This document shows, piece by piece, positions 8,685-18,608 of a stretch of 64,000 nt of DNA. Below the pieces are notes generated by a model, which did not search any database, was not told the DNA's origin, and saw nothing but the letters and a program-made list of their open reading frames with translations. Position numbers and translations under genes: made by a program. How positions within the stretch are numbered: the stretch's first letter is position 1; each line of letters begins with the position of its first letter. Source of the DNA: Xanthomarina arctica (GTDB lineage Bacteria > Bacteroidota > Bacteroidia > Flavobacteriales > Flavobacteriaceae); contig NZ_BMFQ01000002.1 in the NCBI RefSeq assembly GCF_014638915.1, positions 434,001-498,000 of the forward strand, written 5' to 3'.

Positions 8685-10121
8685 TTATTCTTTTATAAAT
8701 TTATAAGTTTCATTTAAATCGTCAAGTTTTAAGACATAAAGACCTTTCTGAAGTTTAGAAACATCTAGAGTTTCGTTAGAATTCAAAGATTGTTTTAGCA
8801 CTTCTTTTCCTAAAACATCAAAAACAGATACATTAACAGTTTCAGAAGTTAATCCTTTAAAATTAATAAAATCTGAAGTTGGGTTAGGGTAGATGGTTAA
8901 AGAATTATTTGCAAATTCTTGGATACCAACTGTTGGGATGTCATTTAAAAAGATAACAAGATTATCTTGTAGATAGCTTATTCCAGCTATGTCAAGATCA
9001 CCATCATTATCAAAATCTTCAATTGAAATAGAAAAACCTGTACTAGTATTATCGTTAATTATAATTTCATCATCAAAACCACCAGTTTCATTGCTTGGAA
9101 ACCAAATGTAATCAGCATTCGTTGCACGACCGTTAGTTATAACAAGATCATTATATCCGTCATTATTTATGTCGGCTGCTACTGCGGCGGCAGTTCTTGT
9201 AATAGACGTTGCAAGTGTGGTCTCCGTAAAGGTTGTGCTGGTCCCACTACTATCATTAGTATACCAAGCAATATTTGGATTTCCAGCACCAGGATTGTTA
9301 TCAGATTTTAAGATGTCCAAATTGGAATCATCATTGATATCTGCAAAAGAAACAGTCCATAAATAACCATTTCCAGAATCCACGTTATTTGTGTAGGCAA
9401 CAAAAGGTACATTTCCACTACCATCCAAACCGTTAGGAATAAGTTCATTATCGTATAACTTAATCTCGCCATTATCAACAAATGCGACAACGGCATCTAA
9501 ATCACCATCACCATCATAGTCTGCAAGATCTATGGATCCAGGACCACTACCTGCTGTTACCGGAACTAAATAACGAAGAATTCCAAAAGTGCCATCTCCA
9601 TTTCCTAAAAAGTACATCACACTATTGCCTTCATATGCAAGAACAATTATATCAAGATATCCATTAGCATCATTATCAATATTACCAGTCATGACCATTC
9701 CCGCTCCACTTATTCCAGTTGCAATTGTTACCGCTGGTTGAAAGGTTTCGTCTCCATTGTTTTCGAACCAAACCAAATTAGCATTTACATAACTAGTAGC
9801 AAGAATATCTTCGTTACCATCACCATTTAAATCAGCAATGGCGACACTTTCAACATAAGATAAAGCATTAGGACCTGTCGCACTAAGTATAATTCCTGAA
9901 GCAAAGGTGGCATCACCATTATTTTTATACCAAACAACTTGGCTTCCTGAATCAGTTCCTATAACAAGATCTAAATAAGCATCGTTATTTAAATGCCCAG
10001 AAGCAACTGAATAAGGTTCCGCACTAGTAGATCCATCTATTACAGATTTAGTGAAATTTTGAGAGAATATCATGTTACTTAAAAAAAGTATAGATAGACA
10101 AGTAAGTAAAGTTTTTTTCAT
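8685..10121 (-). CDS. FG-GAP/VCBS repeat protein with T9SS sorting domain
   Basis: A secreted protein of 478 residues. It has a signal peptide (MKKTLLTCLSILFLSNMIFS), then a beta-propeller made of FG-GAP/VCBS repeats with repeated calcium-binding-like loops DxNxDGxxD (DLNGDGNED, DYDGDGDLD, DINDDSNLD, DINNDGYND, DFDNDGDLD). The last ~75 residues form a type A T9SS C-terminal domain beginning at TIYPNPTSDFINFKG and ending in GLYVLKLDD...KFIKE. It is expected to cross the outer membrane through the type IX system and be released or attached at the surface. The ligand is unknown. It is monocistronic with its own terminator. Confidence 0.9.
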   Translation of the reverse strand: MKKTLLTCLSILFLSNMIFSQNFTKSVIDGSTSAEPYSVASGHLNNDAYLDLVIGTDSGSQVVWYKNNGDATFASGIILSATGPNALSYVESVAIADLNGDGNEDILATSYVNANLVWFENNGDETFQPAVTIATGISGAGMVMTGNIDNDANGYLDIIVLAYEGNSVMYFLGNGDGTFGILRYLVPVTAGSGPGSIDLADYDGDGDLDAVVAFVDNGEIKLYDNELIPNGLDGSGNVPFVAYTNNVDSGNGYLWTVSFADINDDSNLDILKSDNNPGAGNPNIAWYTNDSSGTSTTFTETTLATSITRTAAAVAADINNDGYNDLVITNGRATNADYIWFPSNETGGFDDEIIINDNTSTGFSISIEDFDNDGDLDIAGISYLQDNLVIFLNDIPTVGIQEFANNSLTIYPNPTSDFINFKGLTSETVNVSVFDVLGKEVLKQSLNSNETLDVSKLQKGLYVLKLDDLNETYKFIKE

Positions 10122-10172
10122 ATTTGATATTTTATATTTGTGCTAATATATTGATTATATTTTATTTACAAG

Positions 10173-11570
10173 TTATTTTATAGTGCCAACCATATCTTCA
10201 GGTTTCACCCAAGCATCATAATCTTCGGCAGTTACATACCCTAAATTAATGGCTTCTACTTTTAATGTGGTGCCATTTTTATGAGCTGTATTGGCTATTT
10301 CAGCCGCTTTATAATATCCAATTTTGGTATTAAGAGCGGTAACAAGCATTAAAGAGTTGTTTAATAATTGTTTAATAACTTCGTGGTTTGGTTCTATTCC
10401 TTCGGCACAATGTTCGTTAAAACTCCTACAAGCATCTCCTAATAATTGAGAAGACTGTAACACATTGGCAGCCATCATTGGTTTAAAGACATTTAATTCA
10501 TAATGACCTTGAGTTCCTCCAACTGTAATAGCCACATCATTACCCATTACCTGAGCGCAAACCATGGTTAAAGCTTCACATTGAGTAGGGTTAACTTTTC
10601 CAGGCATAATAGAACTTCCAGGTTCATTTGCTGGAATATTAATTTCCCCAATTCCTGAACGTGGTCCGGAAGCCATCATTCTGATATCGTTTGCTATTTT
10701 ATTTAAAGAAACGGCTAATTGCTTTAAAGCACCGTGTGTACCAACTAAGGCATCATGAGCAGCTAAAGCTTCAAATTTATTTTCAGCAGTTACAAATGGT
10801 AAATTGGTAAATTTAGCAATGTATTCTGCTACTAAAACATCATAACCTTCAGGTGTGTTTAAACCTGTTCCAACAGCGGTTCCTCCTAGAGCCAATTCAG
10901 CCATATGTGGTAAGGTGTTTTGAAGGGCTTTTAAACCATGGTCTAATTGAGAGACATATCCAGAAAATTCTTGACCAAGGGTAAGTGGTGTGGCATCCAT
11001 TAAATGCGTTCTTCCAATTTTAACTACATTTTTAAACTCAGTTGATTTATTATGTAATGTATTTCTAAGTTGAATTACGCCATGCATGGTGTTTTCTACA
11101 ATTTTCTTGTAGATGGCAATGTGCATGCCCGTTGGAAACGTATCATTTGATGATTGCGATTTGTTAACATCATCATTTGGTTGAATGGCTTTTTCGCCTT
11201 CACCAATAATTTTTCCAACAAGTTGTTGTGCTCTATTGGCAATGACTTCATTGACATTCATATTACTTTGCGTTCCAGATCCCGTTTGCCAGATAACTAA
11301 TGGAAATTGGTCGTCATGTTTTCCTTCAAGAATTTCATCGCAAACTTGAGCAATTAAGTCGCGTTTTTCTTCTGAAAGTACGCCTAAATCACAATTAGTA
11401 TAAGCAGCTGCTTTTTTTAAATAAGCAAATCCATAAACTATTTCTAAAGGCATTGAGGCAGGAGCTCCAATTTTAAAATTATTTCTTGAGCGTTCTGTTT
11501 GTGCTCCCCAAAGTTTGTCAGCAGGCACTTTTACTTCGCCCATGGTATCTTTTTCTATTCTAAAACTCAT
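10173..11570 (-). CDS. fumC: class II fumarate hydratase
   Basis: FumC interconverts fumarate and malate in the TCA cycle and needs no iron-sulfur cluster. The 465-residue length is standard. The fumarase/aspartase signature [11 protein letters not shown] is intact, as are the substrate-binding [13 protein letters not shown], the [15 protein letters not shown] region and [17 protein letters not shown], which carries the conserved catalytic-site histidine. It is transcribed divergently from the APC permease. A -7-like TAAATTTG lies on the minus strand at 11597-11604. Confidence 0.97.
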   Translation of the reverse strand: MSFRIEKDTMGEVKVPADKLWGAQTERSRNNFKIGAPASMPLEIVYGFAYLKKAAAYTNCDLGVLSEEKRDLIAQVCDEILEGKHDDQFPLVIWQTGSGTQSNMNVNEVIANRAQQLVGKIIGEGEKAIQPNDDVNKSQSSNDTFPTGMHIAIYKKIVENTMHGVIQLRNTLHNKSTEFKNVVKIGRTHLMDATPLTLGQEFSGYVSQLDHGLKALQNTLPHMAELALGGTAVGTGLNTPEGYDVLVAEYIAKFTNLPFVTAENKFEALAAHDALVGTHGALKQLAVSLNKIANDIRMMASGPRSGIGEINIPANEPGSSIMPGKVNPTQCEALTMVCAQVMGNDVAITVGGTQGHYELNVFKPMMAANVLQSSQLLGDACRSFNEHCAEGIEPNHEVIKQLLNNSLMLVTALNTKIGYYKAAEIANTAHKNGTTLKVEAINLGYVTAEDYDAWVKPEDMVGTIK

Positions 11571-11716
11571 GATTCTAATACGGATTGATTGTTATACAAA
11601 TTTACGATTTTATGACTAAATTATTTAACAGTTAGACAGTTATTTGTAAGAAAATAATTGATATGATTTTCATATTGAATATAAAAAACTACTTTTAATT
11701 TATATTAAACTTTAAA

Positions 11717-13024
11717 ATGTCTAAGAAACTGGTTGAGAATAGTAAAATAGGATTACGGGAAGCCATATCCATTGGAATTGGAGGTATGGTAGGAGGAGGG
11801 ATTTTTGCTGTTCTTGGTTTAGCAGTTTCTCTAGCACACGGTGGTACGCCTATAGCTTTCTTATTTGCTGGAATTATTGCCATTTTAACAGCCTTTAGCT
11901 ACTCTAAACTGTCCTTAGCTTTTCCGGATAGAGGAGGAACTGTAAAATTTATCAATCAAGGTTTTGGTAAATCGGTATTTAGTGGAGCTATTAATAATTT
12001 GTTATGGGTAAGCTATATTATTATGCTATCTCTTTATGCCTCAGCTTTTGGTTCGTATGCTCCAAATTTATATGAGTTAACTGGAAATAAATCTTTGGAT
12101 TCTCATATATATTTGACGGTCATAATTATAATTGCGACTATTATTAATTATTATAGTATTACGGTTGTTAGTAAAATTGAATCCTATGCCGTAATTATAA
12201 AACTAATAATTTTAATAGGTTTTATTGGGGTAGGACTTTATGGGTTGCCTGGAAACCCCAATATAGAGCAACTTTCAGTTTCACATTGGGAAAACCCTTT
12301 GTTACTTCTAACAGGAGGAATGGTTATTTTTGTGGCTTATGAAGGCTTTGAACTTATTGCCAATGCGGCACCAGATATTATTAATCCTGAAAAAAATATT
12401 CCAAAGGCTTATAATTATTCCGTCTGGTTTGTGATTTTTCTTTATGTTGTTATTGCTATAGTCACTGTAGGTTCTTTACCTTTTGATGACATTGCAAGAG
12501 CAGAAGATTATGTGCTAGCAGAAGCAACAAAACCCATGCTTGGAAATGTAGGATTTACTATTATAACTATAGCCGCTTTAATATCAACTTTTTCTGCTAT
12601 CAATGCCTCACTTTACGGAGGAAGTCGCGTTAGTTATGAGGTTGCTGAAGATGACGAGCTACCACATCATTTAACTAGTAAACTATGGAATCAACCAATA
12701 GGATTAATGATTACGGCTGTTTTAACCCTAGTTATAGCAAATACCTTAGACATTGAAAGTATTTCTACTGCCGGAAGTGCCGGGTTTTTATTGATTTTCG
12801 CTTTAGTGAATTATGTAGCTTATAAATTATCAAAAGAAATTAAAGGAAAAAAAACAATTCCTCTTATTGGGTTCTTATTATGTTCCATTGCATTTATTGC
12901 ATTAATAATTCAACAATACGACTCTAATTTTCTAGGAGTTATTGTAATTTCTTCTATTATATTAAGTTGCTTTATTTTAGAATATCTTTATAAGAAACAG
13001 GAGAAAATAAAAAATGTCAGTTAG
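11717..13024 (+). CDS. APC-superfamily amino acid permease
   Basis: An integral inner-membrane transporter of 435 residues with about 12 hydrophobic helices. The family's first-helix motif is clear: SIGIGGMVGGGIFAVLGLAV (about residues 19-38), followed by the FAYSKL-like segment TAFSYSKLSLAFPDRGG. It lacks the short pore-loop changes that would identify a substrate, so the amino acid carried is unknown. It is divergent from fumC and followed by a T9SS cargo gene 59 bp downstream, with no terminator visible between them. Confidence 0.88.
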   Translation: MSKKLVENSKIGLREAISIGIGGMVGGGIFAVLGLAVSLAHGGTPIAFLFAGIIAILTAFSYSKLSLAFPDRGGTVKFINQGFGKSVFSGAINNLLWVSYIIMLSLYASAFGSYAPNLYELTGNKSLDSHIYLTVIIIIATIINYYSITVVSKIESYAVIIKLIILIGFIGVGLYGLPGNPNIEQLSVSHWENPLLLLTGGMVIFVAYEGFELIANAAPDIINPEKNIPKAYNYSVWFVIFLYVVIAIVTVGSLPFDDIARAEDYVLAEATKPMLGNVGFTIITIAALISTFSAINASLYGGSRVSYEVAEDDELPHHLTSKLWNQPIGLMITAVLTLVIANTLDIESISTAGSAGFLLIFALVNYVAYKLSKEIKGKKTIPLIGFLLCSIAFIALIIQQYDSNFLGVIVISSIILSCFILEYLYKKQEKIKNVS

Positions 13025-13083
13025 GGTATTCCTATTTAAAATAATAAATCCTCTTCTTTGTAAATATAATTTAACTAAAGTCT

Positions 13084-14145
13084 ATGTTTAAAAAAGTACT
13101 TTTTATAATTATTTTCATATTTACAAATCATTTATTTTCTCAGGCAATTGAGGTTGTTTCTGGGTTAAGTCGTCCTGTAGGAATAGCAATTAATGGGGAA
13201 GACATATTTATTTGCGAACTGGCTGATGGAGGATCATCGGGAATGATATCTAAAGCTGACTTATCTGTAATTAATCCAACCAAAGAAAACTTACTTACTA
13301 ACCAGGCAAATCCACGAGCAGTATGTTTGGTTGGAGAAGAATTATACTACGCAACCAATAATTTATTTAAATTAAACATAAATGATTCTAACCCAACAGG
13401 AACTCAGGTAATTTATACTAATAGTCCTAGGGCATTAATAGCTACTGATGATGACATGTTTATTTCTGGAGACGATAGAATTTCAAAAATAAACCTAAAT
13501 AGCACAAATCCTTATCTTCAATTGGTTGTAGACAATATTGAAGCTCGAATTTTAGCCTTTGCTTTAAAAGGGGATGAATTATATTTTGGATATTCTAATA
13601 AAGTATCAAAAATTAATATTACAGATGCAAATCCTGTAGTTGAGGAAGTTATTTCAGGGTTTGAATCGAATGTTTATTCCTTAGCTTTTTATGAAGACAC
13701 TTTAATTGTTGGGCTGGCCTTGTATTATAAATTATTAACTGTAGATATAAATGCTTCCACTTTAGTTGCTCAAGAATTTATTCCATTCATGAATGGTCAA
13801 CCAATGAATATTATGGTTTATAATAATGATTTATATATTGCTGGGGGACAAGGGAACAACATTCTTAAAGTTGAAAATCTTGAAGCTTTGCTCGGCATAG
13901 AAGAAATAAAGTCTAACCTAAATTTGAAAATTTACCCAAATCCGACATCTGATTATATCCAAATTTCTGGTTTACTTAAATCTATACCATATGAAATTTA
14001 TAAAACCAATGGCGTTTTGGTGATTGACGGTGTTTTAGAACCGAAAAGTAGGATTGATTTGAGGAACTTAAGTTCAGGGATTTATTATATAAATCTAAAG
14101 GATGGCTTAGAAAAAGAAACCTGTATAAAAGTTATTAAACATTAG
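13084..14145 (+). CDS. secreted beta-propeller protein with T9SS sorting domain
   Basis: A 353-residue secreted protein. It has a signal peptide (MFKKVLFIIIFIFTNHLFSQ), then about five blade-like repeats with the recurrent phrase ISKxxLNxxNPxxxxVV (for example ISKINLNSTNPYLQLVV and VSKINITDANPVVEEVI). The last ~70 residues are a T9SS type A domain starting NLKIYPNPTSDYIQISG and ending GIYYINLKDG...KVIKH. It is an NHL/YncE-like propeller by appearance, and its ligand or role is unknown. T9SS export to the cell surface is inferred from the C-terminal domain. It is the second T9SS cargo within 5 kb. Confidence 0.86.
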   Translation: MFKKVLFIIIFIFTNHLFSQAIEVVSGLSRPVGIAINGEDIFICELADGGSSGMISKADLSVINPTKENLLTNQANPRAVCLVGEELYYATNNLFKLNINDSNPTGTQVIYTNSPRALIATDDDMFISGDDRISKINLNSTNPYLQLVVDNIEARILAFALKGDELYFGYSNKVSKINITDANPVVEEVISGFESNVYSLAFYEDTLIVGLALYYKLLTVDINASTLVAQEFIPFMNGQPMNIMVYNNDLYIAGGQGNNILKVENLEALLGIEEIKSNLNLKIYPNPTSDYIQISGLLKSIPYEIYKTNGVLVIDGVLEPKSRIDLRNLSSGIYYINLKDGLEKETCIKVIKH

Positions 14146-14179
14146 AAAAAAAAGATGTTAATAATTCTTAAATTTACTG

Positions 14180-14210
14180 TTGTGTAAAAAAAGCATTTCA
14201 TGTATATTTG
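14180..14210 (+). promoter_or_regulatory. Bacteroidetes-type promoter (-33 TTG, -7 TATATTTG)
   Basis: TTG at 14180-14182 and TATATTTG at 14203-14210 are separated by 20 bp, matching the Flavobacterium/Bacteroides consensus TTG-N17-23-TAnnTTTG. It lies 30 bp upstream of the 58-codon ORF starting at 14241. Confidence 0.65.
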
Positions 14211-14240
14211 CGATAGTTATTTATAAAAGAAATATTTATT

Positions 14241-14417
14241 ATGTTCGAATTTGACCAGTACTTAGGATTTTTAGCCTTTTTAGCCATTTTTACACTTGGT
14301 TTTTGGTTAATGTTATTTTTATTAACTTTCGTAGTACCATATTGGATTGGTGGGGCTTTATTAGAGCGTATGAAAGAAATGAGAGAAGAGAAAAAAGCAA
14401 AACGTGAATTAAATTAA
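14241..14417 (+). CDS. small membrane protein, 58 residues
   Basis: The short ORF runs from ATG to TAA and starts MFEFDQYLGFLAFLAIFTLG. It has one long hydrophobic stretch (about residues 8-38), a VVPYWIGGALLERM turn, and a strongly charged tail (MREEKKAKRELN). It has its own well-spaced promoter upstream and is followed within 20 bp by a rho-independent terminator, so it is a self-contained small transcription unit. It is predicted to be an inner-membrane peptide with a cytoplasmic basic tail. I do not recognise the family. Confidence 0.7.
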   Translation: MFEFDQYLGFLAFLAIFTLGFWLMLFLLTFVVPYWIGGALLERMKEMREEKKAKRELN

Positions 14418-14437
14418 TTTCGTTTTTTACTTATATA

Positions 14438-14468
14438 AAAAAAGGAAGCCATTTGGCTTCCTTTTTTT
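14438..14468. terminator. bidirectional terminator
   Basis: AAAGGAAGCC / GGCTTCCTTT with an ATTT loop and A/T runs on both sides. It separates the small membrane protein gene (+) from the convergent TonB-type barrel gene (-). Confidence 0.9.
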
Positions 14469-14489
14469 ATGCGTTGTATTTTGAAGCTT

Positions 14490-16940
14490 TTAACCTTCAT
14501 ACTCTCCTCCGTCTTCGTAACTGCCACGTTGCTGACGTTTCTTTTGTTGATTAAATCTATACGTAAAAGACAAGTTAATACTACGTTGTCTCCATTGAAA
14601 CTCAGAAGTACTCATGTACGTAGATGTATTGGTTTCCATGATACGCTTTCTGGTATTAAATAAATCATTAATATTTAAACCTAAAGATGCATTTTCGTTT
14701 AAAATGTCTCTACTAAAAGCCATGTTTGCAGAGAAGTTACCTTCTCTTTTATTTTGAGCATCCTCAGAAGGCCCTCTATAATTTAAACTAGTTTGCCATT
14801 CAATTTCTCCTGGAAGCGTGTATTTATTATTTATTCTAGCAAACCAACTCATGTTATCACTATCTAAAGAGGCTCCAATTGGATCTGTTCCTTTAATGGA
14901 TTGTTGAAAAATATTGAAATTGGCATTTATATTCCATTTGCGAATTGGGTTATATGTAACAGTAAATTCAAATCCGTATCTATTTTCTTCAGCTAAATTA
15001 ATAGGGGTACGCTGAATTACTGAAATTTCTTGACCATTTACATCGACCTTAATACCGGTGTCAAAACTTATAAAACTAAATGCATCCGTAGCATGTTGGT
15101 AATAAGCCGAGGTATTTAAAGCAACTTTGCCATACTTTTTATAATAACCTAAGTCAAATAAACCTGAATAACTTGGAGCCAAATTAGGGTTTCCTTGAAA
15201 AATAGTTGTAACACTAGTTCTAGATGGGAATGGATTGATAAAATAAGAACGCGGTCTTTGTATACGTCTACTATATCCTAAAGTAAAGTTTTCTACTTCA
15301 CTTAATTCATAACTTAAATTAACAGTTGGAAATAAGCCTGTATAATCGTTTTTACTATAATCTCCACTTGTTGGTTGATCTACAGTAATACGGGTGTTCT
15401 CAAGACGTAGTCCTAATAAGTAAGAAAATTTACTTCCTATTTTACTTCCATATTGTGAGTAAGCGGCATTAATATATTCACGGTAATTTAAAAAATTAGA
15501 TAAATTAGTGTTTACTACAAATTCATCCGTGTCTTCATCAATAGTTTCAATAGTGTAATCTGTATCCTGGTCGTTAAAGTTACCACGATATCCAAATTCA
15601 AACTGACTACTTTCACCAATAGGTAATACATAATCTGCTTGCAATAAGATACGAGTTTGATCTTCAAGAGTACTAGCTTTTTCAGTGTTTATTCCTTCCA
15701 ATAATATTTCAGAATATTCATCTTCTTTATTATCTTCATATTGGAAGTCCATGGTTAACTTATGACCATTTGTATCAAAATCTTTATTAAAATTTAAGGC
15801 ATATTGAATCAATTCATCTGTTTCCTCTTCTGGATCAAAACGATTACTTTGTGAAAGTACCTGTTTATTTTCATCCAAATAAATTAAGGTATTTGTTGAA
15901 TTGCTTTCATTATCACTATTTCTATAAGACACAGAACCTGTTAGTGAAGCCGAATCCGTAACATACCACTCTATACCTAAATTAGTGCTTAAACCTTTTC
16001 TAACACGATCGTAATCATTTGTTTCGTCTGAATAAGTATCTGGGTCATTAGAAATAAAATTACCATCATCGTCATATTCTTCATTAAAAAATTGAGTGTA
16101 TGAAGATGAATTTCCGGGTACTTCTCTATAATCGTAACTAGTGGTATTAAATATGTTTAAATCTCCTGTCCTGTAGTTTATATTTCCAGAAATTCCAGCA
16201 GATTTAGGCCATCCTACGTTTGTGGTTACGGCACCATTTAAACCTTGTAATTTACTTCTCTTAAGAATAATATTTAAAATCCCTCCAGATCCTTCCGCAT
16301 CATATCTAGCTGAAGGCGAAGTAATAACTTCAACTCTTTCTATAGATTCTGCAGGAAGTTGTCTTAGAGCATCAGTAGAGTTTATACCTACTAAGCCAGA
16401 TGGCTTGCCATTAATTAAGATTCTTACATTTTCATTTCCTCTTAAAGCAACGTTTCCTTCAACATCCACTGAAACAGATGGAATATTATCTAAAACATCA
16501 CTAACATTACCACCACTAACAGTTAAATCGGATCCTACAGTATATACTTTTTTATCTAGTTTAATCTGTACCGTTGTCTTTTCTGCAATAATTTCAATTT
16601 CATTTAAAGATTCAGTATCGGCTTCAAGGTTAATTGTACCAATGTTCTTATCCTTTAATAGGCTTTGATTAGGAATTGTCTGTTTTACAAATGAAATAAA
16701 TTCTATCGAAATGTCGTAAGTTCCTGGAGGTACTGGAATGCTAAAGTCTCCAGATTCAGTAGTAATTCCTCCAGTCTCTATTCTGTTTTCAGCTTTATTG
16801 AAAAAAGCAACAGTAGCATATTCTAAAGGTTGACCTGTAGTTTTATCGATAACTTTACCTGTAATGGTTACGTCTTTCTGAGCTTGAATGCTAGCAAATG
16901 ATAAGATTGTAAAAAGTAAGGGTAATAAAATTTTATTCAT
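14490..16940 (-). CDS. TonB-dependent receptor-like outer-membrane beta-barrel protein
   Basis: 816 residues. It has a signal peptide (MNKILLPLLFTILSFASIQA), a carboxypeptidase-regulatory-like beta-sandwich (about 24-110, ITGKVIDKTTGQPLEYATV), a plug domain (about 125-225, with GNENVRILINGKPSG and SIERVEVITSPSARYDAEGSGGILNI), and a large C-terminal barrel of the outer-membrane beta-barrel family. The end is unusual, SLSFTYRFNQQKKRQQRGSYEDGGEYEG: the barrel's last strand is followed by a charged, glycine-rich tail. The substrate is unknown, there is no SusD or DUF4249 partner next to it, and it appears monocistronic. Confidence 0.9.
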   Translation of the reverse strand: MNKILLPLLFTILSFASIQAQKDVTITGKVIDKTTGQPLEYATVAFFNKAENRIETGGITTESGDFSIPVPPGTYDISIEFISFVKQTIPNQSLLKDKNIGTINLEADTESLNEIEIIAEKTTVQIKLDKKVYTVGSDLTVSGGNVSDVLDNIPSVSVDVEGNVALRGNENVRILINGKPSGLVGINSTDALRQLPAESIERVEVITSPSARYDAEGSGGILNIILKRSKLQGLNGAVTTNVGWPKSAGISGNINYRTGDLNIFNTTSYDYREVPGNSSSYTQFFNEEYDDDGNFISNDPDTYSDETNDYDRVRKGLSTNLGIEWYVTDSASLTGSVSYRNSDNESNSTNTLIYLDENKQVLSQSNRFDPEEETDELIQYALNFNKDFDTNGHKLTMDFQYEDNKEDEYSEILLEGINTEKASTLEDQTRILLQADYVLPIGESSQFEFGYRGNFNDQDTDYTIETIDEDTDEFVVNTNLSNFLNYREYINAAYSQYGSKIGSKFSYLLGLRLENTRITVDQPTSGDYSKNDYTGLFPTVNLSYELSEVENFTLGYSRRIQRPRSYFINPFPSRTSVTTIFQGNPNLAPSYSGLFDLGYYKKYGKVALNTSAYYQHATDAFSFISFDTGIKVDVNGQEISVIQRTPINLAEENRYGFEFTVTYNPIRKWNINANFNIFQQSIKGTDPIGASLDSDNMSWFARINNKYTLPGEIEWQTSLNYRGPSEDAQNKREGNFSANMAFSRDILNENASLGLNINDLFNTRKRIMETNTSTYMSTSEFQWRQRSINLSFTYRFNQQKKRQQRGSYEDGGEYEG

Positions 16941-16965
16941 GATTGTTGTTTTGCAAATTGGACTG

Positions 16966-16973
16966 CAAAAATA
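16966..16973 (-). promoter_or_regulatory. -7 element TATTTTTG upstream of the barrel gene
   Basis: An exact TAnnTTTG match on the minus strand, about 25 bp before the ATG at 16940. No convincing -33 TTG lies at the right distance, so only the -7 half is supported. Confidence 0.4.
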
Positions 16974-17014
16974 GAATTTGGTTTAGTGTAGAATGGTTAA
17001 ATGTTTGTTAAATA

Positions 17015-17051
17015 AAAAAGCTTCGAAACCCTAATGTTTTCGAAGCTTTTC
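17015..17051 (-). terminator. terminator of the prfB-arsC unit
   Basis: AAAAGCTTCGAAA / TTTTCGAAGCTTTT with a short loop. It lies just after the arsC stop on the minus strand, with a T-run on that strand. Confidence 0.88.
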
Positions 17052-17057
17052 CTTTCA

Positions 17058-17399
17058 TTATATAATGTCTAAAATCTTTTCTGGAGGCCTGCCAATTACG
17101 GCTCTTTCTCCATTTATAACTATAGGACGCTCAATGAGTTTGGGATGTGACACCATAGCTTCTATAAGCTGATCTTCTGTTAAGTTTTTACCTTTGTAAT
17201 TCTCTTTCCAAATGGCTTCGTTGGTTCTAATTAAAGCTTCTGCTTTTATATTTAAAAGTGAAAGAATATGTCTCAATTCTTCTTTACTAGGTATGTTTTC
17301 TAGATATTTGACAATCTCAACTTCTTTCCCTGATTTCTCTAAAATTTCAAGACCAGCTCTGGATTTACCGCAACGTGGATTATGGTATATTTTTATCAT
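17058..17399 (-). CDS. arsC: ArsC-family arsenate reductase (glutaredoxin type)
   Basis: A 113-residue thioredoxin-fold protein of the ArsC/YffB family. The N-terminal HNPRCGKSRAGL contains the single catalytic cysteine (Cys10) of the HNPxCxxSR motif, and RPIVINGERAVIGRPPE carries the arginine-rich substrate region. It would reduce arsenate to arsenite with glutathione/glutaredoxin-type electrons. There is no arsenite efflux gene nearby, so a general redox role is possible. Its start is 5 bp after the prfB stop, so it is translated from the prfB mRNA. Confidence 0.87.
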   Translation of the reverse strand: MIKIYHNPRCGKSRAGLEILEKSGKEVEIVKYLENIPSKEELRHILSLLNIKAEALIRTNEAIWKENYKGKNLTEDQLIEAMVSHPKLIERPIVINGERAVIGRPPEKILDII

Positions 17400-17404
17400 A
17401 TGGA

Positions 17405-18512
17405 TTATAAGTTATTATCTTCTGGTTTTTGACCCATCATCATTAAGTATGCCTTTAAAAAAGGTTCAATTTGTCCATCAAGCACAGCATCTACATTTCC
17501 GGTTTCATGCCCAGAACGTACATCTTTAATTAATTTATAAGGATGCAATACATAATTTCTAATTTGGCTTCCCCATTCAATTTTCATTTTATCTGCTTCA
17601 ATATCTTGACGTTGAGCCAATTGTTTTTGCAATTCTATTTCATACAACTGCGATTTCAGCATTTGCATGGCACGAGATCTATTATCATGTTGTGAACGTG
17701 TTTCTGAACAAGATATTTGTATCCCAGATGGTTTATGAGTAAGTTGTACTTTAGTTTCAACTTTGTTGACATTTTGTCCACCAGCGCCACTAGAACGTGC
17801 TGTTGTAATTTCAATATCTGCGGGATTGATTTCGATTTCAATGGTATCATCAACTAAAGGATACACATAAACAGAAGCAAAACTAGTATGTCTTTTGGCA
17901 TTACTGTCAAAAGGAGAAATACGAACTAATCTATGAACGCCATTTTCACCTTTAAGCCAACCAAAAGCATAATCGCCTTCAATTTCTAAAGTCACCGTTT
18001 TGATACCAGCAACATCTCCTTCCTGGTAGTTTAATTCTTTAACCTTAAAACCACTTTTTTCAGCATACATTAAGTACATACGCATAAGCATATTTGCCCA
18101 ATCACAACTTTCAGTACCACCAGCACCAGCTGTAATTTGAAGTACAGCACTTAAACTGTCACCTTCTTCGGAAAGCATGTTTTTAAACTCTAAATCCTCA
18201 ATAAGTTTAGTGGCTTTTTCAAAGCTAGTTTCTAAATCTTCAAGATTGGATTCGTCTTCCTTATAGAACTCGTAGATAATTTCAAGTTCTTCCACTAAGC
18301 TAATTCCCGTTTGAAAATCTTCGACCCATTTTTTCTTAGTCCGAAGAGATTTCATTACAATTTCGGCTGCTGTAGAATCGTTCCAAAATGTAGGTGAAAA
18401 GGTTTGTTCTTCTTCGTTTTGAATTTCAATTAGTTTGGCATCTATGTCAAAGATATTGTCTAAGCGCACTTAGACGTTTATTAAGATCTTTAATTTGATC
18501 TGAAGTAATCAT
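17405..18512 (-). CDS. prfB: peptide chain release factor 2 with programmed +1 frameshift
   Basis: RF2 ends translation at UAA and UGA. The main frame carries the GGQ loop ([16 protein letters not shown]) for peptidyl-tRNA hydrolysis and the RF2-specific stop-reading tripeptide SPF ([11 protein letters not shown]). The main open frame begins at 18469, but the true start is ATG at 18512-18510. This opens [21 protein letters not shown] and then meets an in-frame TGA at 18449-18447 inside CTTTGAC (18452-18446). A +1 slip on CTT-T puts the ribosome onto GAC and continues DIDAKL, the classical RF2 autoregulatory site. The product is about 368 residues, as expected. The upstream AGGGGG stimulator known from E. 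coli is absent (AGACAATAT instead). arsC follows in the same operon. Confidence 0.93.
18446..18452 (-). promoter_or_regulatory. prfB programmed frameshift site CTTTGAC
   Basis: CTT TGA C on the minus strand is the conserved RF2 recoding heptamer. UGA is read slowly when RF2 is scarce, which favours a +1 slip on CTT. The frame before it begins at 18512 and the frame after it is the long RF2 frame. Confidence 0.92.
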
Positions 18513-18531
18513 ATAATCATTTTTGTTTCCA

Positions 18532-18539
18532 CAAAAATA
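18532..18539 (-). promoter_or_regulatory. -7 element TATTTTTG upstream of prfB
   Basis: An exact TAnnTTTG on the minus strand, 20 bp before the ATG at 18512. Transcription would begin about 10-15 bases before that ATG, which supports the upstream start rather than the one at 18469. The -33 half is not clear. Confidence 0.45.
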
Positions 18540-18608
18540 AAATTAAATACTGTCAGATAAAATATAACTTGATTTAATTTTATAGTTTTATGCTTTAATA
18601 TTTTTCTC

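Noticed and set aside
16222-16668. 148-codon plus-strand ORF inside the outer-membrane barrel gene
   Set aside because: It lies opposite the plug domain of a clear TonB-type protein; an antisense shadow.
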